Below are positions 8,381-17,672 of a stretch of 38,866 bases of DNA, piece by piece; the stretch's first letter is position 1, and every line of letters begins with the position of its first letter. The notes beneath the pieces were generated by a model, which did not search any database, was not told the origin of the DNA, and saw nothing but the letters and a program-made list of their open reading frames with translations. The position numbers and the translations under genes were made by a program. The stretch lies in assembly GCA_031280035.1 (NCBI GenBank), contig JAITHJ010000040.1:1-38866 (forward strand). The letters are read 5' to 3'. The DNA comes from Spirochaetaceae bacterium. Lineage in GTDB: Bacteria > Spirochaetota > Spirochaetia > Treponematales > Breznakiellaceae.

Positions 8381-10348
8381 TTACGGAGACTCTAGGACGA
8401 TGCGGTTTTTGCCGTTCTCAATTACAGCCCGAACGCCATTTGGATACACAGTGTCGTCTTTGGAAAAAACAAATTCTTTTTCAATATCATAACGCTTCAT
8501 TTTTTCACGAATTACGTATTTAAAATAATTTTCATTCAACGCAACATGAATTGTATCATCAGTGCATTGTTTAACTTCAGAAGCAAATTTATCGAAACGA
8601 TCTGTATATACAATGCCGTTGACGGCATTGCCAATAAAAAAAGTACCGCTGTTAATACACACGAGCATAAATAAAACATAAAATAAATTTTTATTTTTAT
8701 TTGTGGTATAGTCCGCCGTCATAATTAAAAAAGCGAATAAATACCAGAAATACGGAATATACCGAGCAAGCCAGTTAATCGGAGTAATAACTGCCAGCAC
8801 CAGTAAAAGAGATGCCGGAAACAGTATTTTTTTATAGGTTGTTGATTTTTTTTCTTTGATAGTAAACAACAGAATCAAGCCTGAAAATACGCAAATTTCC
8901 ACAAATAATAGTCCAAATCCTCCGGTAACGCGGCAATAATTCCGGTGAGCCGCCGCTGAATAAAATAATTTGGCCGGATTAAAAGGCGCCGTATTCAGAT
9001 CATAGTTTATAAAAAATAGAGATAAAGAGCGCAGAACCGGATGCAATTCTAAAAATTTTTCAGACATTATAGTAGAATAAAGAAGCGATGTGTCGTTATT
9101 AAGAGGATAAAAAGGATGCCCGAAATTTTTAAAATTAGTAATATACGGATTATATCCTGTAAATACTGACCCAACTAATAATATCGCTATGCCTGATAAA
9201 ATAAGAGCGAACATTTTTTTATAATTTTTCATTACAAGCTGCTTAACTACATAGCTAATTAAAACGATGCCGCAAATAAATCCGGTAAATTTAGTATTTA
9301 TTGCAAATACGCAGACCGCTATGATAATAAATAAATCTTTGCCCCCCCCCGTTCTCTGCTGCCGCTCATAATCCATACAGGCAAAAACCAGCGTTATTAA
9401 ACACATCCCTAAAAAACTGTCAACGTAATAGGTAAAAATTTGTGACATAACTACAGGATTCGCCGCAAAAATTAGGCTTATTGCCAGTACCGCAAGTTTG
9501 TTTTTCTGATAGAGACTTGTATATTTAAGGGCGTAACAGAGCGTTACCGCAAAAAATATCATCGTATAAGATTTTCCTATTTCAATATTCTTAAAAACAG
9601 ATAACAGTATTGAAGCGAACATCTCGGTAAATTTTGCATAGTGATTATTCCAGAAAAAATCAGATTCAGGCAATATAGTATAAAAAGGATTCCACCCGTT
9701 GCTTAATTGTATTACCGCAACCTGATGATACGCTTGTCCGTCCCATGAATAATCATAAATAAAAGCGTTTATCAAACAAGATAAAATTATGATTCCGTAA
9801 CAAACAGCTAAATGAATTACCGGATTTGACTCTTTGTTTTTAATCCGGTACAGCGTAAAGGAAAGAACAATATGAAGCAGCAGTGCAAATAAAATAACGA
9901 ATACATCGGCATGAACAATTTGCAGTACAAGAAAAATATTTTTCAGAAGATATAAAATAAATATGAAAGATATTAAGAAAAAAGGCTGTTCAATTATTAT
10001 AGTTTTGATTGACGTTCCCCCTATTCGTCTATGCGCTGATTTGCCAAGAAATTTTTCAGCGGCGTTTAAGATATTTCCGGTAAAACCGGATAGTTTTGGC
10101 CACAATGCGGCACAAATAATTACAATGACGCTCAAGGCGCTTCCAAGACAGGAAAGTATTTTTAATTTGTAATGAGCCAAAGAAGGATTAGCAAGGTTTC
10201 TATGTTTTATGTTTTCAGCAGCAGAGATTATAAAATTTTGAACGCCGTCAAAAAATAATAAAAAACATACGATAAAAGCCATAGAAAACAGCGCGATTAT
10301 TATTTTTCGTTCCACCGGCAATTTATTATATTTGTTAAATATTTCCAT
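8381..10348 (-). CDS. GT-C-like multi-pass membrane protein with an in-frame G9 tract
   Basis: A 655-residue protein with about a dozen membrane segments and a C-terminal soluble stretch of roughly 60 residues. The loop FIYDYSWDGQAYHQ, containing acidic and His residues early in the protein, is like the catalytic loop of GT-C glycosyltransferases. It probably transfers sugar from a polyprenyl-phosphate donor on the outer face of the inner membrane; the acceptor is unknown. The start at 10348 has GAGGAG 11 nt upstream and a strong promoter before that. A run of nine G on the coding strand (+ strand C at 9342-9350) encodes a Gly-Gly-Gly linker in QQRTGGGKDLF, in frame, so this gene reads ON. 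It is convergent with the preceding split gene and shares its AT-rich composition. Confidence 0.82.
   Translation of the reverse strand: MEIFNKYNKLPVERKIIIALFSMAFIVCFLLFFDGVQNFIISAAENIKHRNLANPSLAHYKLKILSCLGSALSVIVIICAALWPKLSGFTGNILNAAEKFLGKSAHRRIGGTSIKTIIIEQPFFLISFIFILYLLKNIFLVLQIVHADVFVILFALLLHIVLSFTLYRIKNKESNPVIHLAVCYGIIILSCLINAFIYDYSWDGQAYHQVAVIQLSNGWNPFYTILPESDFFWNNHYAKFTEMFASILLSVFKNIEIGKSYTMIFFAVTLCYALKYTSLYQKNKLAVLAISLIFAANPVVMSQIFTYYVDSFLGMCLITLVFACMDYERQQRTGGGKDLFIIIAVCVFAINTKFTGFICGIVLISYVVKQLVMKNYKKMFALILSGIAILLVGSVFTGYNPYITNFKNFGHPFYPLNNDTSLLYSTIMSEKFLELHPVLRSLSLFFINYDLNTAPFNPAKLFYSAAAHRNYCRVTGGFGLLFVEICVFSGLILLFTIKEKKSTTYKKILFPASLLLVLAVITPINWLARYIPYFWYLFAFLIMTADYTTNKNKNLFYVLFMLVCINSGTFFIGNAVNGIVYTDRFDKFASEVKQCTDDTIHVALNENYFKYVIREKMKRYDIEKEFVFSKDDTVYPNGVRAVIENGKNRIVLESP
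9342..9350 (-). repeat. Poly-C tract on + strand (G9 in the coding sense), ON length
   Basis: Nine C on the + strand, nine G in the gene. The gene stays open at this length; gain or loss of one base would truncate the protein near its middle. It is shorter than the other tracts in the window, so any switching would be slower. Confidence 0.85.
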
Positions 10349-10375
10349 GAATGATTTTACTCCTCAATTTTGAAA

Positions 10376-10404
10376 ATATTACAGAAATAAATTTAAGCTG
10401 TCAA
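10376..10404 (-). promoter_or_regulatory. Predicted sigma-70 promoter of the 655-aa membrane protein
   Basis: Minus strand: consensus TTGACA (10404-10399), 17-bp spacer, TAATAT (10381-10376). The predicted start of transcription leaves a leader of about 20 nt that contains GAGGAG before the ATG at 10348. Confidence 0.6.
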
Positions 10405-10543
10405 GGCTATACTATTTTTAATTTTGAATTATTAAACTGAGCGGGTTAAATATTGATATATTTTACAGCATGTTTATCGTTATCACGTTTTCAAGTTTGA
10501 TACCGGACAACTCTGCCACGCGGTAGTTCACTCTTTAGGGTAC

Positions 10544-10572
10544 TTGAATTTTTACTTGATTTATGAAATCAT
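10544..10572 (+). promoter_or_regulatory. Weak candidate promoter for the EF-G gene
   Basis: TTGAAT (10544-10549), 17-bp spacer, AATCAT (10567-10572), each matching four of six consensus bases. It is the best-placed candidate I find in the 278-bp AT-rich gap between the divergent genes at 10348 and 10627. The gap shows no tRNA or riboswitch-like structure to my eye. Confidence 0.3.
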
Positions 10573-10626
10573 TTTGAAAAATAGAGTTTCCTTCAAAGAA
10601 AATAAAAAAGGAATTTAGGAGAGGAC

Positions 10627-12720
10627 ATGAGCATCGACATCACCAGAATGCGGAATATCGGCATTAGCGCCCATATCGATTCGGGCAAAACGACCCTTAG
10701 CGAGCGTATTCTGTTTTATTGCGACAAAATTCATGCGATTCATGAGGTCCGCGGCAAAGACGGCGTGGGCGCGACTATGGACCACATGGAGCTTGAGAAA
10801 GAGCGCGGCATTACGATTCAGAGCGCCGCCACTCAGGTTGGCTGGAAAGACTACACGGTAAATTTAATCGACACCCCAGGCCACGTTGATTTTACAATTG
10901 AGGTTGAACGGAGTCTGCGTGTTCTTGACGGAGCGATACTTGTGCTTTGCGCGGTTGGCGGCGTACAGTCGCAGTCAATTACCGTAGACAGGCAGCTTAA
11001 ACGGTATCATGTTCCCCGCATTGCATTTATCAACAAATGTGACCGCACCGGCGCGAATCCTTTTAAGGTAAAGAACCAGCTTCGTGAGAAACTTGGCCTT
11101 AACGCCGTACTTATCCAGCTTCCTATCGGGCTTGAGGATAAACTCGAAGGCGTTATTGATTTGGTAAAGATGAAAGCGGTTTATTTTGACGGCGGTTCCG
11201 GTGAAAATCTGCGGTATGCGGAAATTCCCGCTCACATGGCCGATGATACCGCCAAGCACCGCGAAGAACTTATCGACGCGATTTCACTTTTTAGCGATGA
11301 GCTTGCCGAGCTTTTTTTGGGCGGCGAGGAGATCCCTGAGGAGCTTATTCATGCGGCTATTCGCAAAGGTGCTCTTGAGGAAAAATTCGTTCCGGTTATG
11401 ATGGGATCGGCTTATAAGAATAAAGGAATTCAATGTCTTCTTGATGCTGTGGGATATTACCTTCCAAATCCAACGGAAGTTAAGAATTTCGCGCTCAATC
11501 TTGATAAGAATGAAGAGAGCATTGAGTTAACCGCTGATGAAAAGAAATCGACCGTAGCGCTGGGCTTTAAGCTTGAGGACGGTCAGTACGGCCAGCTTAC
11601 CTATGTACGTATCTATCAGGGCGCTCTTAAAAAAGGAGATGAACTTATAAACACCCGCGCCCGCAAACGTTTTAAAGTAGGGCGGCTTGTGCGTATGCAC
11701 TCGAACAGCATGGAAGATATTAATGAAGGTATGCCCGGCGATATTGTGGCGCTCTTTGGCGTGGACTGCGCGTCAGGTGATACGTTCTGTGGCAGTAACC
11801 TTAATTACGCTATGACATCAATGTTTGTTCCCGAGCCGGTCATAAGCCTTGCCATCACGCCGAAGGACAAAAAATCAGCTGACCAGATGGCAAAGGCGCT
11901 GGGACGTTTTACAAAAGAAGATCCTACATTTCAGACTTTTGTTGACCCTGAATCAAATCAGACTATTATCAAGGGAATGGGCGAGCTTCATCTTGAAGTA
12001 TATATCGAGCGGATGAAGCGTGAATACAAATGTGAGGTTGAAACCGGTATGCCGCAGGTCGCCTATCGTGAGACAATAACGGCGCGCGCCGATTTTAATT
12101 ATACGCATAAAAAACAAACTGGCGGCGCCGGTCAATACGGGCGGGTTGCCGGTTATATGGAGCCGTATCCTGACGGCGATTATGAATTCGTTGATCAAAT
12201 TAAAGGCGGCTCGATTCCTCTTGAATTTATTCCAAGTTGTGATAAAGGATTTAAACAAGCGGTTCAAAAAGGAAGTCTTATTGGCTTCCCCATTGTGAAT
12301 ATCCGTTGTCTTATCAATGACGGGCAGTCGCATCCTGTTGACTCGTCGGACATTGCTTTCCAGCAGGCGGCAATCGGCGCGTTCCGCGAGGGTTATAACA
12401 AAGCCAAGCCCTGCATCCTTGAGCCAATCATGAAAGTTTCCGTTGAGGGGCCGACGGAATTTCAAGGGAATATTTTTGCCAGCCTTAATCAAAGGCGCGG
12501 TATTATCAATGCTTCCACCGAAGACGGGGCGTTCAGCCGTGTGGAAGCGGAAGTGCCGTTAAGCGAGATGTTTGGTTATTCGACGGCGCTGCGTGGTATG
12601 ACGCAGGGCAAAGCTGAATTTTCGATGGAGTTTGAAAAATACGGCAAAGTACCGCAGAGTATTTCTGAGGCGCTCGTTAAAGAATATGAAGAAAAACGCC
12701 GTAAAGATATGGCCAAGTGA
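10627..12720 (+). CDS. fusA: Translation elongation factor G, spirochaete/mitochondrial type
   Basis: A full-length 697-residue EF-G, the cytoplasmic GTPase that drives ribosomal translocation. G-domain motifs appear in order: [10 protein letters not shown] (G1), [10 protein letters not shown] (G2), DTPGHVDFT (G3) and NKCD (G4, where most EF-Gs have NKMD). Domains II to V follow, including [10 protein letters not shown] and the C-terminal [15 protein letters not shown]. The N-terminus and [16 protein letters not shown] resemble the group of EF-Gs shared by spirochaetes and mitochondrial EF-G1, in which one paralogue is specialised for translocation; that subgroup call rests on motif memory. 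TAGGAGAGG lies just before the ATG. It is probably monocistronic or followed by the deacetylase-fold gene 66 bp downstream. Confidence 0.96.
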   Translation: MSIDITRMRNIGISAHIDSGKTTLSERILFYCDKIHAIHEVRGKDGVGATMDHMELEKERGITIQSAATQVGWKDYTVNLIDTPGHVDFTIEVERSLRVLDGAILVLCAVGGVQSQSITVDRQLKRYHVPRIAFINKCDRTGANPFKVKNQLREKLGLNAVLIQLPIGLEDKLEGVIDLVKMKAVYFDGGSGENLRYAEIPAHMADDTAKHREELIDAISLFSDELAELFLGGEEIPEELIHAAIRKGALEEKFVPVMMGSAYKNKGIQCLLDAVGYYLPNPTEVKNFALNLDKNEESIELTADEKKSTVALGFKLEDGQYGQLTYVRIYQGALKKGDELINTRARKRFKVGRLVRMHSNSMEDINEGMPGDIVALFGVDCASGDTFCGSNLNYAMTSMFVPEPVISLAITPKDKKSADQMAKALGRFTKEDPTFQTFVDPESNQTIIKGMGELHLEVYIERMKREYKCEVETGMPQVAYRETITARADFNYTHKKQTGGAGQYGRVAGYMEPYPDGDYEFVDQIKGGSIPLEFIPSCDKGFKQAVQKGSLIGFPIVNIRCLINDGQSHPVDSSDIAFQQAAIGAFREGYNKAKPCILEPIMKVSVEGPTEFQGNIFASLNQRRGIINASTEDGAFSRVEAEVPLSEMFGYSTALRGMTQGKAEFSMEFEKYGKVPQSISEALVKEYEEKRRKDMAK

Positions 12721-12786
12721 TAAAAGCATTTTTGAATACAAAATGATCGTGAAATTATTTACAGATAAATAGAAAGCGCGTATTCG

Positions 12787-13944
12787 ATGATACTCAATGA
12801 TCCGTGTCAAGATTCCAGTTGGCTTGATTATGGCGTAACAATACCGTTCCCTGTAGCGCGTCCTCGCAAGATACTGGATTTTCTTGGAGGCCGTTCAAAT
12901 GATTTTCCCGGTCCTGTTATCGAGTTAAACGACGCCGTCAGGCTGTTGGGCAAAGATGCGTCATGGATTATAGACAAAAATGATATTGAGCGCGTTCATA
13001 AAAAAGAATATGCCGGTGTTCTATTTGGAGATCAGGGCGATCAGGCGCAGGCAAACGCACTGCTTGATATTTATGAGCTTATCGACAAGCATGGTAATCC
13101 AAAGCGTTACAATAAAAATCTTGCGAAAAAATCCCTGAAAGATCTTTTTGACAGAGTGATAATCAACAGGCTCTATGGGACATATATTGCTGTGCAGCTT
13201 GCCCTGCAAGATAAATCGGGTTTTTGCTATTATCTTGCAGGAGGGAATCATCATGCGCGTTACGATTGGGGCGCAGGATTTTGCGTATTTAACGATATGA
13301 TTTTCGCCGCGCGTAAATTGCAGGCGGACGGTCAGGCCAAGCTGATATGGCTTATCGATGTTGACGCGCATAAAGGATGCGGCAGCGCGGAAATTGTTGA
13401 ATTCATTCGTACTGGAAAAACCGGTCATCCGTTTGAAAAAGACTGCGATATACTGACGCTTTCAGCGCACATGGCGCGTGGCTGGCCGCTGGATGATGAG
13501 GTTCTCAGCGAAGCGAAACCGGAGCGCGCTCCGTTTATCAGTTCCGATATTGATATTCCCATTGAGAGCGGTGAAGAATCTTTGTACTGTGCAAAACTGG
13601 AGGCCGGATTGCGGCGGCTTGAATTGCTTTCTGCCAAACGCGGACGCAGGTTAAAAGATGCGTTATGTGATTTTGCCATTGTTGTAGACGGCAGCGATCC
13701 TTATGAAGCCGATGGTCTTGAGTCAAGCTCTCTTTTACAGCTTACGCTTGAACAATGCCTCGAACGCGACCGGCTGATTTTCCGGTTTTTGCGTGAACGT
13801 GAAATAAAAAGCGCGTGGGTGCTTGCCGGCGGGTACGGTGAAAGAGCGTGGGAGCCGCACGCTCAGTTTTTATTATCATTGAGCAGGCAGCTTGCGGAAA
13901 TCCGTTTAAATGAAAGCGCTTCGTTGTTTACTCCCAAGCTATAG
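12787..13944 (+). CDS. Histone deacetylase / acetoin-utilisation superfamily protein
   Basis: A 385-residue protein with the arginase/deacetylase fold. Recognisable sites are the paired histidines (AGGNHHARYDWGAGFCVFND), the metal-binding IDVDAHKGCGSAEI, a second acidic metal site (VVDGSDPYEADGL) and the active-site Gly-Gly-Tyr (VLAGGYGERAW). All key Zn ligands and catalytic residues seem present, although the motifs differ from the usual PPGHHA and DVHHGNG. It could deacylate proteins, polyamines or small amides; the substrate cannot be deduced. The start at 12787 has only a weak ribosome site. Its 3' end overlaps the convergent Maf-like gene by 82 bp. Confidence 0.85.
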   Translation: MILNDPCQDSSWLDYGVTIPFPVARPRKILDFLGGRSNDFPGPVIELNDAVRLLGKDASWIIDKNDIERVHKKEYAGVLFGDQGDQAQANALLDIYELIDKHGNPKRYNKNLAKKSLKDLFDRVIINRLYGTYIAVQLALQDKSGFCYYLAGGNHHARYDWGAGFCVFNDMIFAARKLQADGQAKLIWLIDVDAHKGCGSAEIVEFIRTGKTGHPFEKDCDILTLSAHMARGWPLDDEVLSEAKPERAPFISSDIDIPIESGEESLYCAKLEAGLRRLELLSAKRGRRLKDALCDFAIVVDGSDPYEADGLESSSLLQLTLEQCLERDRLIFRFLREREIKSAWVLAGGYGERAWEPHAQFLLSLSRQLAEIRLNESASLFTPKL

Positions 13945-15074
13945 ATACGTGAGGGATATAGTCCTCTTTGACGCTTAAACCATTCGGCATAGATTTTGTG
14001 GCTTCCGCCGGCGGTAAGCGCCCGTGTTCTTGTCAGTTTAAGATGATAAAACGGCGAAAGACGGGTTGACGCTATTTCTGAAATCAAATCAAACGAGTAT
14101 GGACGGGCGTGTGAATTAAGGCTGCCGGAAGAAAGATCCGCGCCGGTAAGATAAATATTGCCTGTTGTCCAGCCGAGCGCAAAGTCTAACGCCGCAGCGG
14201 TAACGGTTCCGCGTTGAGGCAGAGAAAGAACAGGAAGGCCGTTTTTGGCAAGAAGCGTATTTTGTTCTGAGCTGCCGTCGCTGAACAGTATTACCGGATA
14301 TTTTTTAAAATCGGTCAAGAGAACGGCGTTAAGCGGCGCGGCAATCAGCGGTTTTTTGGGGCAGCGCAGCGTTTCAAACAGGTGAAAGCGCGCCCAATTA
14401 CCGCCGTCGCTGGTAAAAACAATATCGGGCGTTATGCCGTGCGAAAGCAGCGCGCGGACGGCGGACGACACGGAAAGTATAATGCGGTTTTTATTCCGCC
14501 GGATTATTTTTAGGGTGTCAAATTGCGTTTCTAATCCAGGCCCTGCCGCGCACAGAATTATATCGCTGTTTACGGCGGAAGGTTTTTTCAGGGCGTTTTC
14601 CGAAAAAACGCTGATGTTTTTCATAATGTTATTTTGCCATCGTTTGGCAAAGTAGCGGGAAGTTCTTTTATTTGCGTCGGTTATTTTGATAAACGCCGCC
14701 GTTTCAGATAAAATACGCGCGTATGTTTTTCCGTCCAGCGCAAGCGCGGGTCTCCATTCGATTATTTTAATTTTGTCCGATTCTATCTCTTTAATATGCC
14801 GTTCTAAAAAGGCTGTGCAGGTTAAAGAGGATGACGGCGACCATTCCGCATCGGGTTTGTATCCGTCCGCGCCGGATAAATACTTGCTGCTTATATGCAG
14901 GCTTATTAACTTTGCCGAAGGAAATTGAGCGCGCAGCACCGGTATCATATATCCTGAGCCGCACTCGATAAGAATAAAATAAACGATGCCGGGCGGTATG
15001 GTAAGCGAATCTATATATTTTTGCGCTTCTTTCTGCGGATCATACGCTGAATGTATGCGCGGGTTATCAGACAA
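13863..15074 (-). CDS. Maf-like DUF115 family protein (flagellin glycosylation associated)
   Basis: The MptE-like core is clear: IILCAAGPGLETQFDTLKII, then a stretch ending HGITPDIVFTSDGG, as in the DUF115/motility-accessory-factor family linked to transfer of nonulosonic acids to flagellin. The N-terminal PRIHSAYDPQKEAQKYI matches the family's HS-DP-EA start. The ORF track begins at 15128 (a TTG inside the upstream gene). A TTG at 15074 is preferred because AAGGAT lies 7 nt upstream and it overlaps the upstream stop by only 8 bp, giving 403 residues; this choice is uncertain. It is translationally coupled to the acidic repeat protein. The C-terminus overlaps the deacetylase-fold gene. The predicted role is glycan modification of flagella or another surface protein. 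Confidence 0.82.
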   Translation of the reverse strand: MSDNPRIHSAYDPQKEAQKYIDSLTIPPGIVYFILIECGSGYMIPVLRAQFPSAKLISLHISSKYLSGADGYKPDAEWSPSSSLTCTAFLERHIKEIESDKIKIIEWRPALALDGKTYARILSETAAFIKITDANKRTSRYFAKRWQNNIMKNISVFSENALKKPSAVNSDIILCAAGPGLETQFDTLKIIRRNKNRIILSVSSAVRALLSHGITPDIVFTSDGGNWARFHLFETLRCPKKPLIAAPLNAVLLTDFKKYPVILFSDGSSEQNTLLAKNGLPVLSLPQRGTVTAAALDFALGWTTGNIYLTGADLSSGSLNSHARPYSFDLISEIASTRLSPFYHLKLTRTRALTAGGSHKIYAEWFKRQRGLYPSRIYSLGVNNEALSFKRISASCLLNDNKN

Positions 15075-17520
15075 GACCCAGATCCTTGAATACCTTTTTG
15101 TATATATCGAATTTATCCGAGTGGGCAAATTCTTCTATTTTATCTTCGGGCAGCGCTTCAAGAAGCTGATCCATGTAGGCGAGCACCGTACGAATTTCGT
15201 TTTTGAATTTTTCGGAGAGGGCGTCGTGCGCCGGCTTGCCGTCCTCTTTCGCGCCTGCTTCAAGCTCCGGATCGGCTGCGGCGATTTCGCCGAGGTCGAA
15301 AGCGGAGTCTTCTTCCTGCAAGGCTTCGAGCTCTTCGGTCGCGTCTGCTTTGAGCTCCGGATCTGCTGCGGCGATTTCGCCGAGGTCAAAAGCGGAGTCT
15401 TCCTGCGAAACATCGGGGACTTCGATCTCTAAAGCCTCGCTTTCGGTATCGCCGTTGCCGAAGGGGTCTTGTTCGTCGGATTCGCTGTCGGCGATTTCCA
15501 CCGCGCCGTCGTCGTCCATGTCCAAATCAATATCGAAGCTCGGCGGCGTAACGTCAACGGCGATGTCATCGTCTCCGGCTTCGGGGTCATCTAAGCCGGT
15601 TTCGGGTTCGTCTAGGCCGGTTTCGGGGTCGTCTAAGCCGGTTTCGGGGTCGTCTAGGCCGGTTTCGGGGTCGTCTAGGCCGGTTTCGGGGTCGTCTAGG
15701 CCGGGTACGGGGTCGTCTAGGCCGGTATCGGGGTCGTCTAGGCCGGTATCGGGGTCGTCCGCGCTGACGCCTGTTTCTTCGGTTACATCCGCCGTATTGA
15801 AGATGTTCTCCAGCTCATTACAGGTCAGCGCTTCACCGCCGTCCGCGCCGTCATCGGGGTCGTCTAAGCCGGTTTCGGGGTCGTCTAAGCCGGCATCGGG
15901 TTCGTCTAAGCCGGTATCGGGGTCGTCTAAGCCGTCATCGGGGTCGTCTAAGCCGGCATCGGGTTCGTCCAAGCCGGTTTCGGGGTCGTCTAGGCCGGTT
16001 TCGGGGTCGTCTAGGCCGGTTTCGGGGTCGTCTAGGCCGGTTTCGGATTCGTCTAGGCCGGTATCGGGTTCGTCCAAGCCGGTATCGGGGTCGTCTAGGC
16101 CGGTTTCGGGGTCGTCTAGGCCGGTATCGGGGTCGTCTAAGCCGGTATCGGGGTCGTCCGCGCTGACGCCCGTTTCTTCGGTTACATCCGCCGTATTGAA
16201 GATGTTCTCCAGCTCGTTACAGGTCAGCGCTTCGCCGCCGTCCGCGCCGTCATCGGGTTCGTCTAAGCCGCCGTCCGCGCCGTCCTCATTGAGGGCGTTC
16301 AGTTCGTTTTCAGTGAGCGCGATGCTCTCGTCTTCTTCGTTAAGCCGGCTCAGCTCGTCTTCGGTAAGCGTGATGCTTTCGTCTTCATCATCGCCTTCCG
16401 CGCCGCCGTCCGGCGAATCCGCCTGTTCTTCCGTCTGACTTTCGTCCGCGCCGCAGTCCGGCGCGTTTTCTACGTTTTCCCCGGACTCAAGGGTGATGTC
16501 CGCGTTATTCAGTACGTTGCTCAATTCCTTGGGGGTGAGGGCCTCTTCGTCCTCGTTTTCCTCACCGTCCGCGCGCGCGCCTGCGCCCGCGTGTATTTCC
16601 GTTTTAACCGCCGAGATTGAGGCCTTGAGCGAGTCCAAATCGGTCTTGATTGAGGAAAGTTCGTTGGCTATTTTCAAAAGAAGCTCGGTTGCGACGTTGA
16701 CGGGCGGGCCGCCGTCCGCCGCGCCGCTTTGCGCGCCGCCGTCCGCATCGAAGACGGCGGCGAAATCCTGCTCCTCCGCGTCCCGCGGCGCGCCTTCTTC
16801 AGAGGCGTCCTCGTCAACGGCGAACGGCTCGCCGTCATCCGCCGCTTCGTCCTCGTCAACGGCGAACGGCTCGCCGTCATCCGCCGCCGCGTCTTCGTCA
16901 ACGGCGAACGGCTCGTCATCATCCGCCGCTTCGTCCTCGTCTTCGGCAAACGGTTCGTCATCGTCCGCCGCCGCGTCCTCGTCAACGGCGAACGGCTCGT
17001 CATCGTCCGCCGCTTCGTCCTCGTCTTCGGCAAACGGTTCGTCATCGTCCGCCGCTTCATCCGCGTCTTCGGCAAACGGTTCGTCATCGTCCGCCGCCGC
17101 GTCCTCGCCTTCGGAAAAATCTATGTCGTCCGCCGCTTCGCCGAATTCGTCCGCCGCTTCGCCGTCCCCGTCTTGCGCCGTTTCATCGCCGTCAACGGAA
17201 AAATCATCATCGTCATAAAAGGAAGCGCGCGAACCGCCGACAGCGGCGGCGTTTTCCTCAACAAAGCCGTCAAAGTCCATGTCCTCGCCGGCGGCGGTAA
17301 AATCGTCAAAATCGCCGTCCGCGTCCTCTTTGGCGCGCGCGCTCTCAAAATCCGCGCCGTCCTCCCGCGCGGCGCGCGCGTCAAAGGGAAATCCTTCGCT
17401 TTCAGCATCCTCAAATAGGGTTTCCGGCTCGGATTTTACCCACACGCCGTATTCGTCAAGTTCATCGGATGAGCCGATAGCCCGTCTATCGTCAAAAATC
17501 GAAGGTTTATTTGTCTTCAT
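15067..17520 (-). CDS. Large acidic repeat protein
   Basis: An 817-residue, strongly acidic protein without signal peptide or membrane segment. ATG 17520 is chosen over GTG 17532 because GAGGA lies 5 nt before it. Order: an N-terminal conserved-looking part ([18 protein letters not shown]), about eight 14-residue repeats ([14 protein letters not shown] type), a central coiled-coil-like stretch ([19 protein letters not shown]), a series of motifs of the form ALTxxELxNxxNxAD, two arrays of a 7-residue repeat (GLDDPET type, about 15 and 9 units) separated by a duplicated 31-residue block, and a normal C-terminal domain ([16 protein letters not shown]). I do not recognise the family. The conserved ends suggest a real cytoplasmic protein with a variable spacer. 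It is coupled to the Maf-like gene, so a flagellar or cell-surface role is possible but unproven. Confidence 0.82.
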   Translation of the reverse strand: MKTNKPSIFDDRRAIGSSDELDEYGVWVKSEPETLFEDAESEGFPFDARAAREDGADFESARAKEDADGDFDDFTAAGEDMDFDGFVEENAAAVGGSRASFYDDDDFSVDGDETAQDGDGEAADEFGEAADDIDFSEGEDAAADDDEPFAEDADEAADDDEPFAEDEDEAADDDEPFAVDEDAAADDDEPFAEDEDEAADDDEPFAVDEDAAADDGEPFAVDEDEAADDGEPFAVDEDASEEGAPRDAEEQDFAAVFDADGGAQSGAADGGPPVNVATELLLKIANELSSIKTDLDSLKASISAVKTEIHAGAGARADGEENEDEEALTPKELSNVLNNADITLESGENVENAPDCGADESQTEEQADSPDGGAEGDDEDESITLTEDELSRLNEEDESIALTENELNALNEDGADGGLDEPDDGADGGEALTCNELENIFNTADVTEETGVSADDPDTGLDDPDTGLDDPETGLDDPDTGLDEPDTGLDESETGLDDPETGLDDPETGLDDPETGLDEPDAGLDDPDDGLDDPDTGLDEPDAGLDDPETGLDDPDDGADGGEALTCNELENIFNTADVTEETGVSADDPDTGLDDPDTGLDDPVPGLDDPETGLDDPETGLDDPETGLDDPETGLDEPETGLDDPEAGDDDIAVDVTPPSFDIDLDMDDDGAVEIADSESDEQDPFGNGDTESEALEIEVPDVSQEDSAFDLGEIAAADPELKADATEELEALQEEDSAFDLGEIAAADPELEAGAKEDGKPAHDALSEKFKNEIRTVLAYMDQLLEALPEDKIEEFAHSDKFDIYKKVFKDLGLV
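15574..15760 (-). repeat. Coding 21-bp repeat array (GLDDPET heptapeptides), distal copy
   Basis: About nine 21-bp units coding for GLDDPET and variants ([21 protein letters not shown]). It lies before the C-terminal domain of the acidic protein. Many units are identical at the DNA level, which favours length change by recombination or slippage without breaking the frame. Confidence 0.92.
15761..15849 (-). repeat. Duplicated 31-residue block, copy 2
   Basis: Codes for the block containing [21 protein letters not shown] nearly identical copy lies at 16161-16250 (differences such as CTCATTACAG against CTCGTTACAG). Each copy precedes, in gene order, an array of GLDDPET repeats, so block plus array has been duplicated as one larger unit. 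Confidence 0.9.
15850..16160 (-). repeat. Coding 21-bp repeat array (GLDDPET heptapeptides), proximal copy
   Basis: About fifteen 21-bp units coding for [28 protein letters not shown] and GLDDPDD variants. It is followed in gene order by the duplicated 31-residue block. Unit number is likely to vary among strains. Confidence 0.92.
16161..16250 (-). repeat. Duplicated 31-residue block, copy 1
   Basis: The first copy, in gene order, of the block with [20 protein letters not shown]. It resembles the shorter upstream motif [19 protein letters not shown], so the block probably arose from an older internal repeat. Confidence 0.88.
16808..17110 (-). repeat. Coding 42-bp repeats ([14 protein letters not shown])
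   Basis: Seven to eight units of 14 residues (42 bp, twice 21) with E/V and E/A alternations, near the N-terminus of the acidic protein. The DNA unit is GC-rich and nearly identical between copies. Confidence 0.9.
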
Positions 17521-17672
17521 GTCGTTCCTCACCTAAAACAGTCGTATCTTTCAATATCGGCGGATTTAGTATTTATTTTAGGATAACTGTTGAATTTTCG
17601 CATATTTTACGGGAACGGGCGGAGAGGGGAGGGGAGCGCGCCGTTTTGAGATCGCGCGCCGCGCGCCGCGCG
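17521..17672. other. Upstream region of the acidic repeat gene and CG-rich stretch
   Basis: Bases 17521-17610 are AT-rich and lie directly upstream of the acidic gene; they should hold its promoter, but I cannot pick a convincing -35/-10 pair. Bases 17635-17680 are an unusual run of CGCGCGCC repeats without coding potential. No gene is supported. Confidence 0.4.

Noticed and set aside
10349-10626. tRNA or riboswitch before EF-G
   Set aside because: No cloverleaf or T-loop pattern and only a tiny stem (CTGCC/GGTAG) could be found.
15203-16438. 411-aa + strand ORF rich in PVSGSS repeats
   Set aside because: It is the mirror of the acidic repeat gene; a repeat period divisible by three keeps several frames open. 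No ribosome site or independent start.
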